Shown: positions 52,742 to 64,000 of the stretch, piece by piece
Numbering within the stretch: position 1 is the stretch's first letter
How the letters are laid out: each line of letters begins with the position of its first letter
NCBI GenBank assembly: GCA_012295275.1
Contig: CM022675.1
Coordinates: 14,009,017-14,073,016 of the forward strand
Reading direction: 5' to 3'
From: Chrysomallon squamiferum
Lineage: Eukaryota; Mollusca; Gastropoda; Neomphalida; Peltospiridae
Length of the DNA: 64,000 bases
Position numbers and translations under genes: made by a program
The notes under the pieces: generated by a model
The model's database searches: none
What the model was told of the DNA's origin: nothing
What the model saw: the letters and a program-made list of their open reading frames with translations, nothing else

Positions 52742-54147
52742 TTTCTAACATGACAGGTGAACGTTCCATTGTGCTTTTATATTTCCTTGAACATGGAACT
52801 GATTCTAATTTAACAGACAATGATACGAATTCAGTTTTACACATAGCAGCAAAACATGGAAAAACAGAAATTGTGACAGCACTGATTAAAAAGGTGTTGA
52901 TGTAAATATTAAAAACAATGCAAGTGAAACCTCACTTCTTACAGCTCTGAACTCTCAACAGAACAAAGTAGTTTTCCATTTATTGGAACATGGAACTGAT
53001 TCTAATTTAACAGACAATGATAACAATTCAGTTTTACACATAGCAGCTAAACATGGAAATATAGAAATTGTGCCAGCATTCATTTAAAAATGTATTTGAT
53101 GTAAATGTTATAAACAGTAAAGGTGAAACTGCCATCCTTTTAAGGATAAATTATGATGAATATCACACTTATCTTAATGATGAACCTTGCAAAGCAGTTT
53201 TGTATTTGCTGGAATATGGAGCTGATCCTAATTTAACAGACAGGGATAACAATTCTGTTTTACACCTGGCAGCTAAACATGGGAAAATAAAAATTGTAAC
53301 AGACTGATTGAAAAAGGTGTTGATATAAATATTAAAAACAGCTGTCAACTCTCAACAGAACAAAATAGTTTTGTATTTTCTGGAACATGGAGCTGATCCT
53401 AATTTAACAGACTGCAATTGCACCTGGCAGCTGAACATAGACTAGTAGAAATTGTGACAGCGCTTATCAAAAAAAGGTGTTGATGTAGATGTTATCAACA
53501 GTAGAGGTGAAACTTAACTTCTTAAAGCTGTGAAATACAAGCAAAACAAAGTAATTTTGTATATACTGAAACATGGAACTGATTCTAATTTAACAGACTG
53601 TGATAACAATTCTGTTTTGCACATGCCAGCTAAACACGGAGAAATAGAAATTGTGACAGCACTGATAGAAAAAGGTATTTATGTAAATTTTAGAAACAGT
53701 CTAAGTAAAATTCCTCATCTTATGGCTGTGAACTGGACACAGAACAAACTAGTATTTTATTTATTGGAAATGGAGCTGATCCTAATTCAACCTACAGTTA
53801 TAACAATTCCGTTTTTTATCTAGCAGCTGAATATGGAAATATGGGCAGCACTGATTAAAACAGGTGTTGATGTAAATATTAGAAACAATGAAGGTAAGGC
53901 TCCTCTTCTTATAGCTGTGAACTTTCAAGTGAGAAAAGTAGTTTTGTATTTGCTCAAACATGGAGCAGATCCTAATTTAACAGACGGTGATAACCATTAT
54001 TTTTTTCACCTTGCAGCACTGATAGAAAAAGGTGCTAATGTAAATACTGTTAATACTAGGGGTAAAACAACGCTCAGGATAGCTAAAGATCGGTTGCATA
54101 TATTTATATATGAATATATTACATCATGCAAAAATATGTATGTATGA
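52742..54147 (+). pseudogene. ankyrin-repeat array, frame-shifted
   Basis: A phase-1 acceptor TTATAATTCAG/TTTCTAAC opens an ankyrin array built from a 66-residue double repeat. Typical text is LYLLEHGADPNLTD, NNSVLHLAAKHGKIEIVTAL, IEKGVDVNI, then GETPLLTAV. The frame is broken repeatedly. One A is missing in the A run at about 52,890. There is an altered junction near 53,084, two bases are lost near 53,302, one A is gained near 53,470, and one base is lost near 53,769. The last segment ends at 54,147. Ankyrin repeats are protein-binding scaffolds; the partner is unknown. Some lesions sit in homopolymers and could be sequencing errors, but not all. Confidence 0.85.
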
Positions 54148-54567
54148 CTTGGAACAGTAAAATGAGTAAGTTCTTCCAAATATGAAATATGACTTAACAT
54201 AATATTGTCCAAAATTCACAAAAATATTGATTCCAAATGTGCATGTATCAATTCAGTCATCTAAAAGAAAATTGACTTCAAAGAATTTGAGTAATTTATG
54301 ATGTCTGCCCTAACCACCCACTGGTTTATTGTTATGAAAAAGTCATCAGATTTCATACCAATAATAAGTGAAAAAAATACAAACAATTATTATTATTATT
54401 TTTATTATTATTATTATTATTACTTAATTGAATAAAAATATATATTGAAATTTCTTGCAAAAGGATGTCATATTTTAATAATTAATATTAAGGAATTGCA
54501 GATTGACATATTTGTTACATAAGAATGAAAATGCTATCATAACTTCAATATTTTTATAATTTTACAG
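54148..54567. other. sequence between ankyrin array 1 and a possible tail exon
   Basis: A donor-like AAATGA/GTAAGT occurs at 54,166. If the ankyrin frame is shifted before its stop, this would be the intron leading to 54,568. ATT microsatellite at 54,388-54,420. Confidence 0.35.
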
Positions 54568-54642
54568 TATTTGGACGTACTACCGAATCTTATCACAGCA
54601 GTCATTGCTATCATTGGATTCATCACATCTACCGGTTTTTGA
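54568..54642 (+). CDS. possible C-terminal exon with a membrane segment
   Basis: Acceptor ATAATTTTACAG/TATTTG, then 24 codons and TGA: YLDVLPN followed by the hydrophobic LITAVIAIIGFITSTGF. This would give the ankyrin protein a C-terminal membrane anchor. Support is only the good acceptor, the position after the ankyrin array and the hydrophobicity. Confidence 0.35.
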   Translation, partial: YLDVLPNLITAVIAIIGFITSTGF

Positions 54643-55294
54643 TGGGATATATTCATGTTTTCTAAAAGTGTTCATGCAAATAGTGTTAGTGTTTACTTTT
54701 CACTCCCGGTGGCATAATTATTTCTGGTATCTCTGAAGTTTGAGCAGTGTTATTATAACCACGTTGAGCAATTCTTCATCATAATCAGAATATTTCTTCT
54801 TGAAAATGTATCCTGGATTTATAGCGTCCGTGTTAAAATCAGTGTGTGAACAGTGTGATGATTTTCTTACTGTTATACTCAAGATAACTTTTTCCTGAAG
54901 CACTTGTTGAGTCTCTTTTGTTGATCAGAAAGGAACTCACCAGAAGAATTGAATTCTTTTCATAATCTCGTAACGAAACAATACAGAATAGTAAATCAAC
55001 TGCATTTTGGTCAACGATTTTGTAAGAGTTATCTTGCAGTTCTTGCATGTGTACTACTGCATTTATATATACACACACATACATATTTAATGTATGTGTA
55101 TATTTTAGAAAACAAAGTCACTGAGAAAAAATCACTGAAAATGGATACACATTAACACTTTTTAAAATAATGAAGACAGTAAAACAGCAACCAATAAAAT
55201 AGAGAAAAAAAAAAAAAAAAACCCACTAAAAACACTGGTATGTAAACACTTTATAGCAGTAAAATCTATTGTAGGAAATACTTCAATATGATAT

Positions 55295-55329
<35 letters not shown>

Positions 55330-56930
55330 ACTCATACAAAGAAAAATAAACATACAGATACACGGACACAGAAATACACACACACTCGTACACAGACACA
55401 CAGACAGAACAAGAGAGCAATGCACATATATTAGAATAATTAACTCTTCAGAACTGTCTTTACTCTGATATGATAACTAAAATAACAGCTTTAAAATACT
55501 GGGTCTAAAAGTAAAAATGTCTACAGAAATAAAGTAAAATTAAAAACAAGTAAAAGACTTCAACAACTAAGTGTACATCAAAATGACGTACGAATGAAAA
55601 ATACGAAATCGAGGTAAAATATTATTGCATAAACATTTGGTTAAAATGAAAATGCACAAGGGGCTCTCAGAGATAACTCTTTCTGTGGAGGGACGTCTGA
55701 GTCAGCAGGGCAGGTAACTCCAGATTCCTGAAAACAGAAGAGTTCCAATTCAACTGTTATTCAGAACATGAGTACACTCCATATGAATGATAGACATAGA
55801 GCATTTTAAGTAAACGTGTGTGTATACGTGTGTGTAGTTCCTATTTGCCCTCTTCTACTAAATTTTTTTGATCTCGCTATTCAGATACATATTCATGCGT
55901 TTATATATTTAAAAATAGTCGCAGCATGTGCGATTCAAATCTGAAGGCAACTAGCATTTTCCGTCAACGGTGCACAGTTTATTTGCGGTGACGGACAAAC
56001 CTTCGGCTTCACGGTCTCTGCTGCATCAGGACAAAAGTGGAAGGTGAAAAGATATTTCAAAGCTTACTGTTGCCAAATGGCGTGTGATTAAACTTTCATT
56101 TTGTTGTTTGTTTCTTCAAACAAGCCAATCACCTCTGACAGGTTCTAGTCTTTCAGTTTTTAACGAGACGAAGACAATTATATTTATGAATTTGTATATT
56201 ATTGCCGTTATTGTAATTTTATTTATTTATTTATTTTATATTGTGTTATTATTATTGGGCTATCGTTATGTTCATCATATTTATGTGTTTGGGCATATCG
56301 TTATCATCATCATCTTTTAATTATTTATTTGTTTTGTTTCTTCATATCCTTCATTAACCTATCGTCATTTTTTTCTTTTAATTATTTCTTTTGTTTTATT
56401 TCTTCAATCATAAATTATAGTTATTTATTTACTTACATTACAAAACGTTTTACCTTCAGTTAATTTTCTCGCCTAATTATTATAGTGTTCGGAGAGTGGT
56501 GTAACAAAACTATTAATGTATGCTCGGAAACTCTGTTTATATCATATTAAAAAATCTCAAAGCCTTTGAAACCCGAGACGATAGTTGTTGAGCCGAGTAT
56601 CTGGTAAATAAAAATGACTTAAAGTGGCATTTTTGAAATGGGTTAATGTGCCTAAATCCAGCAAACTCAATGACAGATCGAAGTGAAAGGATTAAAATGT
56701 TCATAACAACTTCACACGTGTCTTCTTACAACTTCGAATTTAGATAATTATAATATAATTAAAGTCTTTATTTAGCCATATGATATATATTAAATTACTT
56801 TTGCTCTTGATAGAACGCCTATAAATAAATAAATAAATAAATAAATAAATATTGCATATGATCAATTTAATCGGGTATAACCGGGTAGAATCACGGAAGT
56901 GTACGAAATAATAATCTCGAGGATTCTCGC
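54643..56930. other. intergenic, no gene recognised
   Basis: CA microsatellite at 55,299-55,327. Minus-strand frames at 54,718-55,084 look loosely protein-like (e.g. KKKYSDYDEELLNVVIITLL) but match no family I know. A GC-richer patch at 55,920-56,050 has no clear open frame. Confidence 0.4.
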
Positions 56931-57060
56931 ACGATTTTGACGCGATTAAAATGGCGTGTTGTTGTAAGGTGGCGGTTGCAGCTCAAATTAAAATGAAAAG
57001 ACTAGTAGGAATTAGTTAGTTAATTGTTTCTGTTTGTGTAGGTAAAGGTATACTTAAGTA
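56931..57060 (+). promoter_or_regulatory. possible transcription start or 5' exon region of the downstream ankyrin locus
   Basis: A locally CpG-richer patch contains ATTAAAATGGCGTG, which fits both a YY1-type site and an initiator codon context. A short open frame begins MACCCKVAVAAQIKMKRLVG and stops after two more residues. It lies about 1.8 kb upstream of the 58,730 exon. Weak evidence. Confidence 0.2.
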
Positions 57061-58729
57061 TTTCTTTATTTCCAGTTTGATTGTTTTAGAGTATGTCACT
57101 GTATTTACATGTAATATTAATAATAGGTCATGAGGGTGTGGTTTGTCACTCTCGGACACTGTGACATTGAGTCGTCTGACGCTCAAGTCTGTGGTTTAAA
57201 GAACACTTTTTGCTTTTACACAAAAATATTACATGCCATTAATATATCTAAAACATAAAAGTTAAATATATACTTAATTATTACTTCTAATTGTTTGCAT
57301 ATATCGTGTAATTAACGGATAAATACAAAAAGTCGAAACTATAAGCAGATCAGTCAATTCACTTAGGACACAAAATCAGGAATATAACATTAATGCACTT
57401 TTCATACAGAGATTATCTCTGTTATATTAGTTAATTACGTGAAAACACACTGAGATTTGACCTTTTTTAGTGTTGTCAAAAGCTGAATTTCTCAGAATCA
57501 TTAATTGAGAAAAATTACCTTTGAAGTCTGCCCATGCGTTCATCCCTCTAGTCCATGCATTTTTAGGCGCCTTAACGTCAGAAACGTTGAGAAAAGAAAT
57601 GTGCCTAGTTTCAACATTAATTCATTAGAATTTATCTGTGTCCTCTCCACATTTGTTAACATTTGTCAGAATTTAAAGAGTGATTGAACGGACATTTTTG
57701 TCCTCGAATTAAATTTTAATTTTTTTTTTAATTTTTTGCTTTTTCTAAAGTTATCGACTCACATGACATGTTTGAAATTTTACATTTTTGAAATATTTAG
57801 TCACATTATTTATTATTAAGTTGATTAAAACAGAACAAAAACTGATTTTGGTGTAAACATCTTTTAAACGGCACACCATAACTTTGTTTACACATGTACC
57901 ATAATTTATGTATTTAATATAATTAGTTGTAACATGTTAACATATGAAATTTCTTTGTAGATATTAGATATATATATATCAGAAAAAATGTGTGTGTTTG
58001 TTTTTTAAAGAACCTAATACCACAGTTTAAAAACTAGAACATTAATTAAAACGTGTAAGGTTTTATTTTTTATTGTTAATAAATATATAAATATATCTAT
58101 ACATGCGAATGTGATATTAACAAACTGTAAGGGTAAGATATGTATTAAAACTGATAGTTTACATTTAAGCCAATATGGATAATGAAAAACAGCATTTAGA
58201 CAGATCAAAACAGACAGTTATTATTTATATCTGTAACAGTGCAGTTTTTCTTTCAGTATATTGTTTAATGTCAAACTACTACTCTGAGAAAGGACAAAGT
58301 TATTAATTATTTCTGTTGTTTTTACTTCCACTTTAAATTGTGTACTGACCATTTTAAGGTTATAACACTATTGCAGGAAACAAAAAAAATCACTTTTATT
58401 TGTAACAAACACTTTTCTGATTTATATTGATAATAAATTAACAATAAATTAATGACTTTTATGTCCTTTTAGTTTGACGCATGAAAACTGTAAAATAAAA
58501 CACCCACTAATTGCCATTTGACTACCATTATGACCATTGCAATTATTCTTGTTTTTATTTCATTTATTTCAATGCTGTAAAGTAATACTTATTTCTTAGC
58601 ACCTACAAATAATCAGTTAACAATATTAAACACATTTTTCTTTTAAACATACATTCAGTGATAAGATGTATATATAGATAAAATATGGTTGTAATTTGTG
58701 GATTTATAGATTTTCATTTACTGTTTTAG
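57061..58729. other. AT-rich sequence, no gene seen
   Basis: No domain-bearing frame; would be an intron if 56,931-57,060 is a first exon. Confidence 0.4.
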
Positions 58730-58845
58730 AGATCCTGCAAGAGCACAGTCGGTGACAGAAAGAAGGTAAATACCAGCACAGTTCAGAATTACAAACTATC
58801 TCATAACAAGAATGTTGTATTTGGAAATCAAGTTGTTAAAAATTA
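58730..58845 (+). CDS. diverged relative of the repeat exons, upstream of ankyrin array 2
   Basis: Acceptor TTTACTGTTTTAG/AGATCC, donor AATTA/GTAAGTT. Open for 116 nt and ending in NYKLSHNKNVVFGNQVVKN, which aligns with the array repeat (xISHSGSTQIGDNYVS) at I/L-S-H, at the glycine and at the following hydrophobic position. The intron after the donor matches array introns (GTAAGTTAAAAAC, AGTTTTCTTTTCT, GATAACAGAACT, CACTCTGTGATCTGAGCAA), which confirms common origin. It enters in phase 0 and leaves in phase 2, unlike the array exons, so it may be decayed or a founder-type exon. Confidence 0.5.
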
Positions 58846-59281
58846 GTAAGTTAAAAACAGATAGTTTTCTTTTCTTTGTATATTTGGTAGATAACAGAAC
58901 TGTACAGCCCAGTAATCAGTACTTTTCTGTCACTCTGTGATCTGAGCAAAACTGGCACACAATACTAGCATGTTATTAAGTTTTTCATAATATTTTTGAA
59001 GATGTTAAAAGATCTCCAATAAATATTGAAATACTACACAAAGTATCATTATTATCTCTAGTAAAATATTGAAATACTACACAAAGTATAATTATTATCT
59101 CCAGTAAATATTGAAAAACCATAAACTATCATTATCACCAGTAAATGTTGAAATACTACACAGGTTACAACTATTATCTCTAGTAAATGTTGAAATGCTA
59201 GGCACAGTGTATATAAAACAACAACAATCACTAAACAATCAGAGCAATAAATAAATAAAGAAAATAATAACTATCTTTTAG
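58846..59281 (+). other. intron-like sequence with short internal repeats
   Basis: The first 110 bases match array introns. Then four copies of a roughly 50-base phrase (AGTAAATATTGAAATACTAC and variants) run from about 59,010 to 59,205. Confidence 0.55.
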
Positions 59282-59332
59282 CAACATGGAGTTCTGCCAA
59301 CACAGTGAATTGTTTCTCTGAACAGAGATATA

Positions 59333-60073
59333 ATGATACAGATGAGAACAACTGGAAGAAGTCAAGTACTGAAAGTAGCAGTGATGTTTAATAGAGCAGA
59401 TGTTGTTTTTTGTCTACTTTATCAAGGAGCTGATCCTAATGTAAATGCAGCAGTTAATAGGAAACTGATTCAGTGGTTTAACATTGTCAGTAAAAAATGT
59501 ACTTATAATGAGACCATATTGCATCTATTGCCTTCTGACTCACCTCTCCACATTTCAGTTCTGTGTGGATATTTAGATTTGCTGAAACCATTGGTGAAAA
59601 GAAATGCTGATATTAATGCAGTGAACACTGAGAGAAAAATTCCACTTTGTGATGTTGTAGTTATAAAGGACCATAGAAAAGAATGATTGTTGTTTTTACT
59701 AGAAAATGGAGCTGATTTTAACAGTACAGATAAGAATAAGAATTCAGTTTTATATCTAGCAGTTTAACTTGGATATGTGGATGTTGTGACAACATTGATT
59801 CAAAAGGGCATCAATGTGAACAATATTAACAATGAAGGTAAAGGTCCTCTAATTAGAGCTGTCAACTACGAACAGAACAAAGTCATTTTGTATTTATTGG
59901 AACATGGAGCTGATGTTAATTTAACTGACAGTGATAACAATTATATTTTTCATTTAGCAGCTGAACATAGAAATATAGAAATTGTGACAGCACTGATCCA
60001 TAAAGGTACTGACATAAATATCAAAAACAATGAAGGTAAAACTCCTGTTCTTACAGCTATGAACTGTCAATAG
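59333..60073 (+). pseudogene. ankyrin-repeat array 2, first part, with in-frame stops
   Basis: One frame continues for about 740 bases but contains TGA (59,684), TAA (59,764) and TAG (60,071). The last looks like CAG changed to TAG in the phrase CAACAGAACAAA. Ankyrin text includes VVFCLLYQGADPNVNA, DSPLHISVLCGYLDLLKPL, NNYIFHLAAEHRNIEIVTAL and IHKGTDINIKNNEGKTPVLT. Two possible acceptors lie just upstream (59,281 and 59,325). Without the stops this would be a long ankyrin protein like array 1. Confidence 0.85.
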
Positions 60074-61280
60074 AACAAAGTAGTTTTTTTATTTATCAGA
60101 TGATGGAGCTGATGCTAATTTAACAGACAGATATAACAATTCTGTTTTACAGCTATGAGCTGAACTTGGAAATACAGAAACTGTGACAGCAGTGAGTAAA
60201 AAAGGTGCTGATGTAAATATTTTAAACAGTACAGGTGAAACTCCTCTTCTTACACCTGTGAACTAAAAACAGAACAAAGTAGTTTTGTATTTGTTGGAAC
60301 ATGGAGCTGATGCTAATTTAACAGACAAATATAACAATTCTATTCTACAGCTATCAGCTGAACTTGGAAATGCAGAAACTGTTATAGCAGTGAGTAAAAA
60401 AGGTGCTGATGTAAATATTTTAAACAGTACAGGTGAAACTCCTCTTCTTACACCTGTGAACTAAAAACAGAACAAAGTAGTTTTGTATTTGCTGGAACAT
60501 GGAGCTAATGCTAATTTAACAGACAAATATAACAATTCTATTCTACAGCTATCAGCTGAACTTGGAAATGCAGAAACTGTTATAGCAGTGAGTAAAAAAG
60601 GTGCTGATGTAAATATTTTAAACAGTACAGGTGAAACTACTCTTCTTACAGCTGTGAACTACAAACAGAACAAAGTAATTTTGTATTTGCTGGAACATGG
60701 AGCTGATCCTAATTTAGCAGATGGTGATAACAATTCTGTTTTACACAGGGAAACACAGAAATTGTGACAGCACTGATAGAAAATGGTGTCAATGTAAATA
60801 CTAAAAACAATGAAGGTAAAACTCCTTTTCTTACAGCTGTGAATTACAAACAAAACAAAGTTGTTTTGTATTTGCTGGAACATGGAGCTAGTATTAATTT
60901 AAGACATATATCAATTCTGTAGATCGAAGAAAAGAAATTGTGACATCAGTGATTGAAAAAAACCCAGTGAAGATAAACCTCCTCTTACAGTTGTGATCTA
61001 CAAACAGAAGAAACTAGGTTTCAGTTTACTTGAATATGAAGTTGATCCTAATTTATCAGGCAGATATAACAAATCTGTTTTTCATCTAGGAGTGAAACAT
61101 GGAAACCTAGAAATTGTAATAGCACTGATTAAAAAGGTGTTTGTGTAAATATTATAAACAGTAGAGGTAAAACTTGTCTTCCTACAGCTCTGAATTATGA
61201 TTGTCATTGGCATTCATACATGAATGATGAATGTTCCAAAGTACTTTATCTATTTCTGGAACATGGAGGTGATCCTTAAA
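60074..61280 (+). pseudogene. ankyrin-repeat array 2, second part, tandem 198-bp units and frameshifts
   Basis: A one-base gain near 60,085 shifts the frame. Three tandem 198-bp units (66 codons, two ankyrin repeats each) follow at about 60,070-60,664. The first two share the same TAA in CCTGTGAACTAAAAACAG; the third has the intact AACTACAAACAG. Further ankyrin text runs to GGDP followed by TAA at about 61,275, with more breaks near 60,750, 60,905 and 61,133. The stop-bearing copies show that duplication or conversion continued after the frame was lost. Confidence 0.82.
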
Positions 61281-63851
61281 TTTGCGTGTTGTGTAAAGTT
61301 TTGTCTGATAGCAGTGTAAATTACTAATTCATGTTTAAAATTAAAGTAAATATTTGACACGTTTTTTAAATTTATTTTCTTGAATTATTATTATTATTAT
61401 TACATATGCATCTGATTAAAGTTCATACATTTTTTTTTAAACAATTAAATTTATTTGTTTTTCAGAATTGTTTATATATATATAAATATAAATATAAATA
61501 TAATATAGATATAGATATAGATATTTTTTTGCTCATTTTTACTTTATTTTATTTTACTCAGAACAATTTAAATTTCAAATGACTTCCTGAAATGGATTAA
61601 ATTCAAAGAAAAATAAGCACTGCTGTAATTGTCCAGATTTTCTATACAGTTAATGATTGATAATAAAAAGTGAAAAATAATTGTTAATATTTATTTTGTT
61701 GCAAGCTTATTTTATGATAAATTTGTATTCATGTAAGAAATAACAATTAATAGTTTGGCACTCACAACAGTAATTAAATAAAAACTGATTTACACAATCA
61801 TGAATGAGAAAATATTACAAAGTCTGTTTCGTAGCTGTGTCCATTTCATTTGACTAAATTCGGCCTAGTGAGGAATGCCAATAACAGTGGAAACATTGTC
61901 AAGACTGCATTAATTATATTAATAATAATTATTAAAAGAAATATCAGAAAATTACAACTTCATGACTACTGATAATGTAACTGGTTTTGCATGTTAATAT
62001 TTTTACATTTGTTTTGTACTTACAACATAGAAACTAAATCAATACTAAATGTAAACTAATATATAAACATTAACTTCGGTTTAGATTGTTTTGTGTATAT
62101 ATATATATTCATAATTAATCCTTTTGTTCAGTATAACTTCCTTAAATAGTTATTCATTCTTTAGAACAATTTGTTTTTTCTATAAATAAAATGTTTAAAA
62201 TATTAGATATTTTTAGATATATTATAGTATTGATTTTCCACATCTCTTTATTACAGACATTTTATTTTTATTTTAAAAAAAGCAACCCAAAACTAACACA
62301 CAAAAAGACAAAAACAAACCAACTAAAATGTTAACTGATAAAATGAAAAAGACAAAAACGTATGAAAATTTATATTAATTATTTTAATAATAAAAAGCAG
62401 ACAAATCATTACAGTAATGATAATTACTACTGAGAGAAATAAGATACACACATTATATATATATATATAAAATATAAAATTTCAAATTTGTTCACCTTAT
62501 TCACATCCATAACAAACAATTGAATTTATCTACATGCAGAAATGATTCATAATTTCTTCTTTGAAAAACAAAAGAACAGTAGCCACTTTAAACCACCAAC
62601 AGATTTATATTGAATAAATTAATGTATGGTTCATTGTATCTGTTAAATTAAAACCAGAATGTATGAATTTGTTATGGACAGAAGATATTTGGTAATTACA
62701 TAATGAGATTATTTTTCTCTGGACCTGTTAAAACCAAGACCATTTTAAAATGTGGATCAGTTCTGGTATACAGAATAGTTAATGTAATTGCAGAATTTAC
62801 ATCTACCTTATAATGTTGAGGTGAAAACTAAAAAAAATCTAGCTGATTCCTTTATTTAATTCCTAAATTTTTAAAAGCAAAATCTATCTGTACTTTCATA
62901 ACATACAATCTTTAAATTGAAACATTACATCCATTTCATTTTTTTTTTTTTTTAATTTCAAAAAATATAATTAGTAAAAATATATGATAAAGAAACAGAA
63001 AGGAGCACTTGTTCAAGTAGAAATTTCTTGATATTTTCAGAGAAATGTTTTATGTTCTGAATTTATGACAACTAAAACAAGAAAAAGTTTCTATAATTTG
63101 TCTGAATTATTTTGTATACTAAATGTGTTGGTTAGAAGAATCAATTGTGAAATTAATATTAAATTTGTTTTTAAGTTTTATCTACCTGTTTTTGTTTAAT
63201 GTCTCAGAACATTTACACATACCTAATTGAAAATATTTCAAAAAATATTTATTTTAAAAGGTTTCATATAAAAATTCTACAAAAATAGTTGGTTGTAACA
63301 ATATATTTGTCCGTTACACACTCACGTCTTACTATTAATTATACACATATCTTGTTATAAATAATAACCCATATAATACATGTTACTGCATGAGAGCTTG
63401 ATTTTTACTATTATGCCATTTATAATAAACTAAAAAATTTTTGTATCTATTCTGAATAACAATCAGGTTGATTTTTTATCAATGGATCTAAAAGTTTTGT
63501 TTGTTAAGACTCAAGTTTTCAACACAAAATTACTGAATAAAAAAGCCCAAATATTCCTTCATTATGTCATTGGAACAAAAAAATCAGTTTCTAAATATTT
63601 ACATATCATTCTAACTCATACATTTTCACAAACAAATCTGTGTAAATAAAATACAGAAATTATTCTTTGGTAGCTGAATGCAGTATGAGTAGCAGTGTTA
63701 GAGTGATTAAAATCAAAATTTAAAGAAAAAATTAAACATACCTTGGTAACTATGTAGAATTATTAATTATTACCAGCTCATTAATAAAGTTTAATATATT
63801 CTTCAGCAAGTATCGTGTGACATATTTCTTATAATTTCAACTGTATGGAAA
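61281..63851. other. AT-rich intergenic sequence, no gene seen
   Basis: Very AT-rich with TA and ATATAA simple repeats (61,475-61,525, 62,455-62,470) and a T run at 62,940. No open frame with a domain. Confidence 0.5.
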
Positions 63852-64000
63852 TAGATCATTTTTTTCATTCACGTCAAGACTAGCAGTGACTATGAATTAT
63901 TCTGCTGCATGGTAATAGTAGATCAGTTTTTTCATTCACGTCAAGACTAGCAGTGACTATGAATTATTCTGCTGCATGGTAATAGTAGATCAGTTTTTTC
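63852..64000 (+). repeat. 67-bp minisatellite running off the window
   Basis: TTTTTTCATTCACGTCAAGA starts near 63,860 and again 67 bases later (CATTCACGTC at 63,866 and 63,933). The two units are almost identical and the second is still going at the window edge. Confidence 0.9.

Noticed and set aside
54718-55084. Minus-strand frames as a possible small gene
   Set aside because: Loosely protein-like, but with no recognisable domain, start context or splice support; only noted in the intergenic entry.
57505-57687. 60-codon open frame
   Set aside because: No domain, no splice or start support, and flanked by AT-rich non-coding sequence.

Overview
The window is AT-rich animal DNA. Its genes are split by GT-AG introns, its coding domains are metazoan (a Deltex-type RING E3 ligase and ankyrin repeats), and it carries hAT and LINE elements plus abundant TATG, GATA, CAA, AGT and TA microsatellites. 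The repeat style and the immune-like gene content suggest an invertebrate, perhaps a mollusc such as a cephalopod. That placement is a guess; nothing here fixes the species.

Layout. 1-18,890: no convincing gene. This stretch is a patchwork of decayed copies of one dispersed repeat family, microsatellites, two tRNA-derived SINE-like copies (about 6,955-7,455) and a 5'-truncated, mutated non-LTR retrotransposon on the minus strand (about 7,456-10,700). 18,890-45,250: a tandem array of 48 tiny exons on the plus strand, one about every 0.5 kb. All are 63 or 66 nt, all can be read with phase-1 introns on both sides, and none contains a stop. They encode about 48 copies of a 21-22 residue repeat whose best copies read ISxSGSTQIGDNYV. 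A hAT transposon (37,727-40,155) sits in one intron and a smaller hAT relic (45,509-45,916) follows the last repeat exon. 46,630-48,894: three exons for a C3HC4 RING and a Deltex C-terminal domain. The first accepts the same phase 1, so the array plausibly reads straight into the ligase. 52,742-54,147 and about 59,330-61,280: two broken ankyrin-repeat arrays. The second is preceded by a diverged exon (58,730-58,845) and intron sequence related to the array. The remainder is AT-rich intergenic DNA.

Main inference. The repeat core has the spacing I-x-N/H-S-x-x-x-Q-I/V-G-D-N, which resembles the RHIM amyloid motif of RIPK1 and RIPK3. If this holds, the locus encodes a DTX3/DTX3L-like ubiquitin ligase with dozens of exon-encoded RHIM-like modules. 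Any number of these could be skipped without changing frame. The array is organised in higher-order repeats (4-5 exon blocks of about 1.95-2.5 kb, and an older block of about 4.09 kb), so it has grown by repeated unequal exchange while every exon stayed open. The 5' end of this gene was not found.
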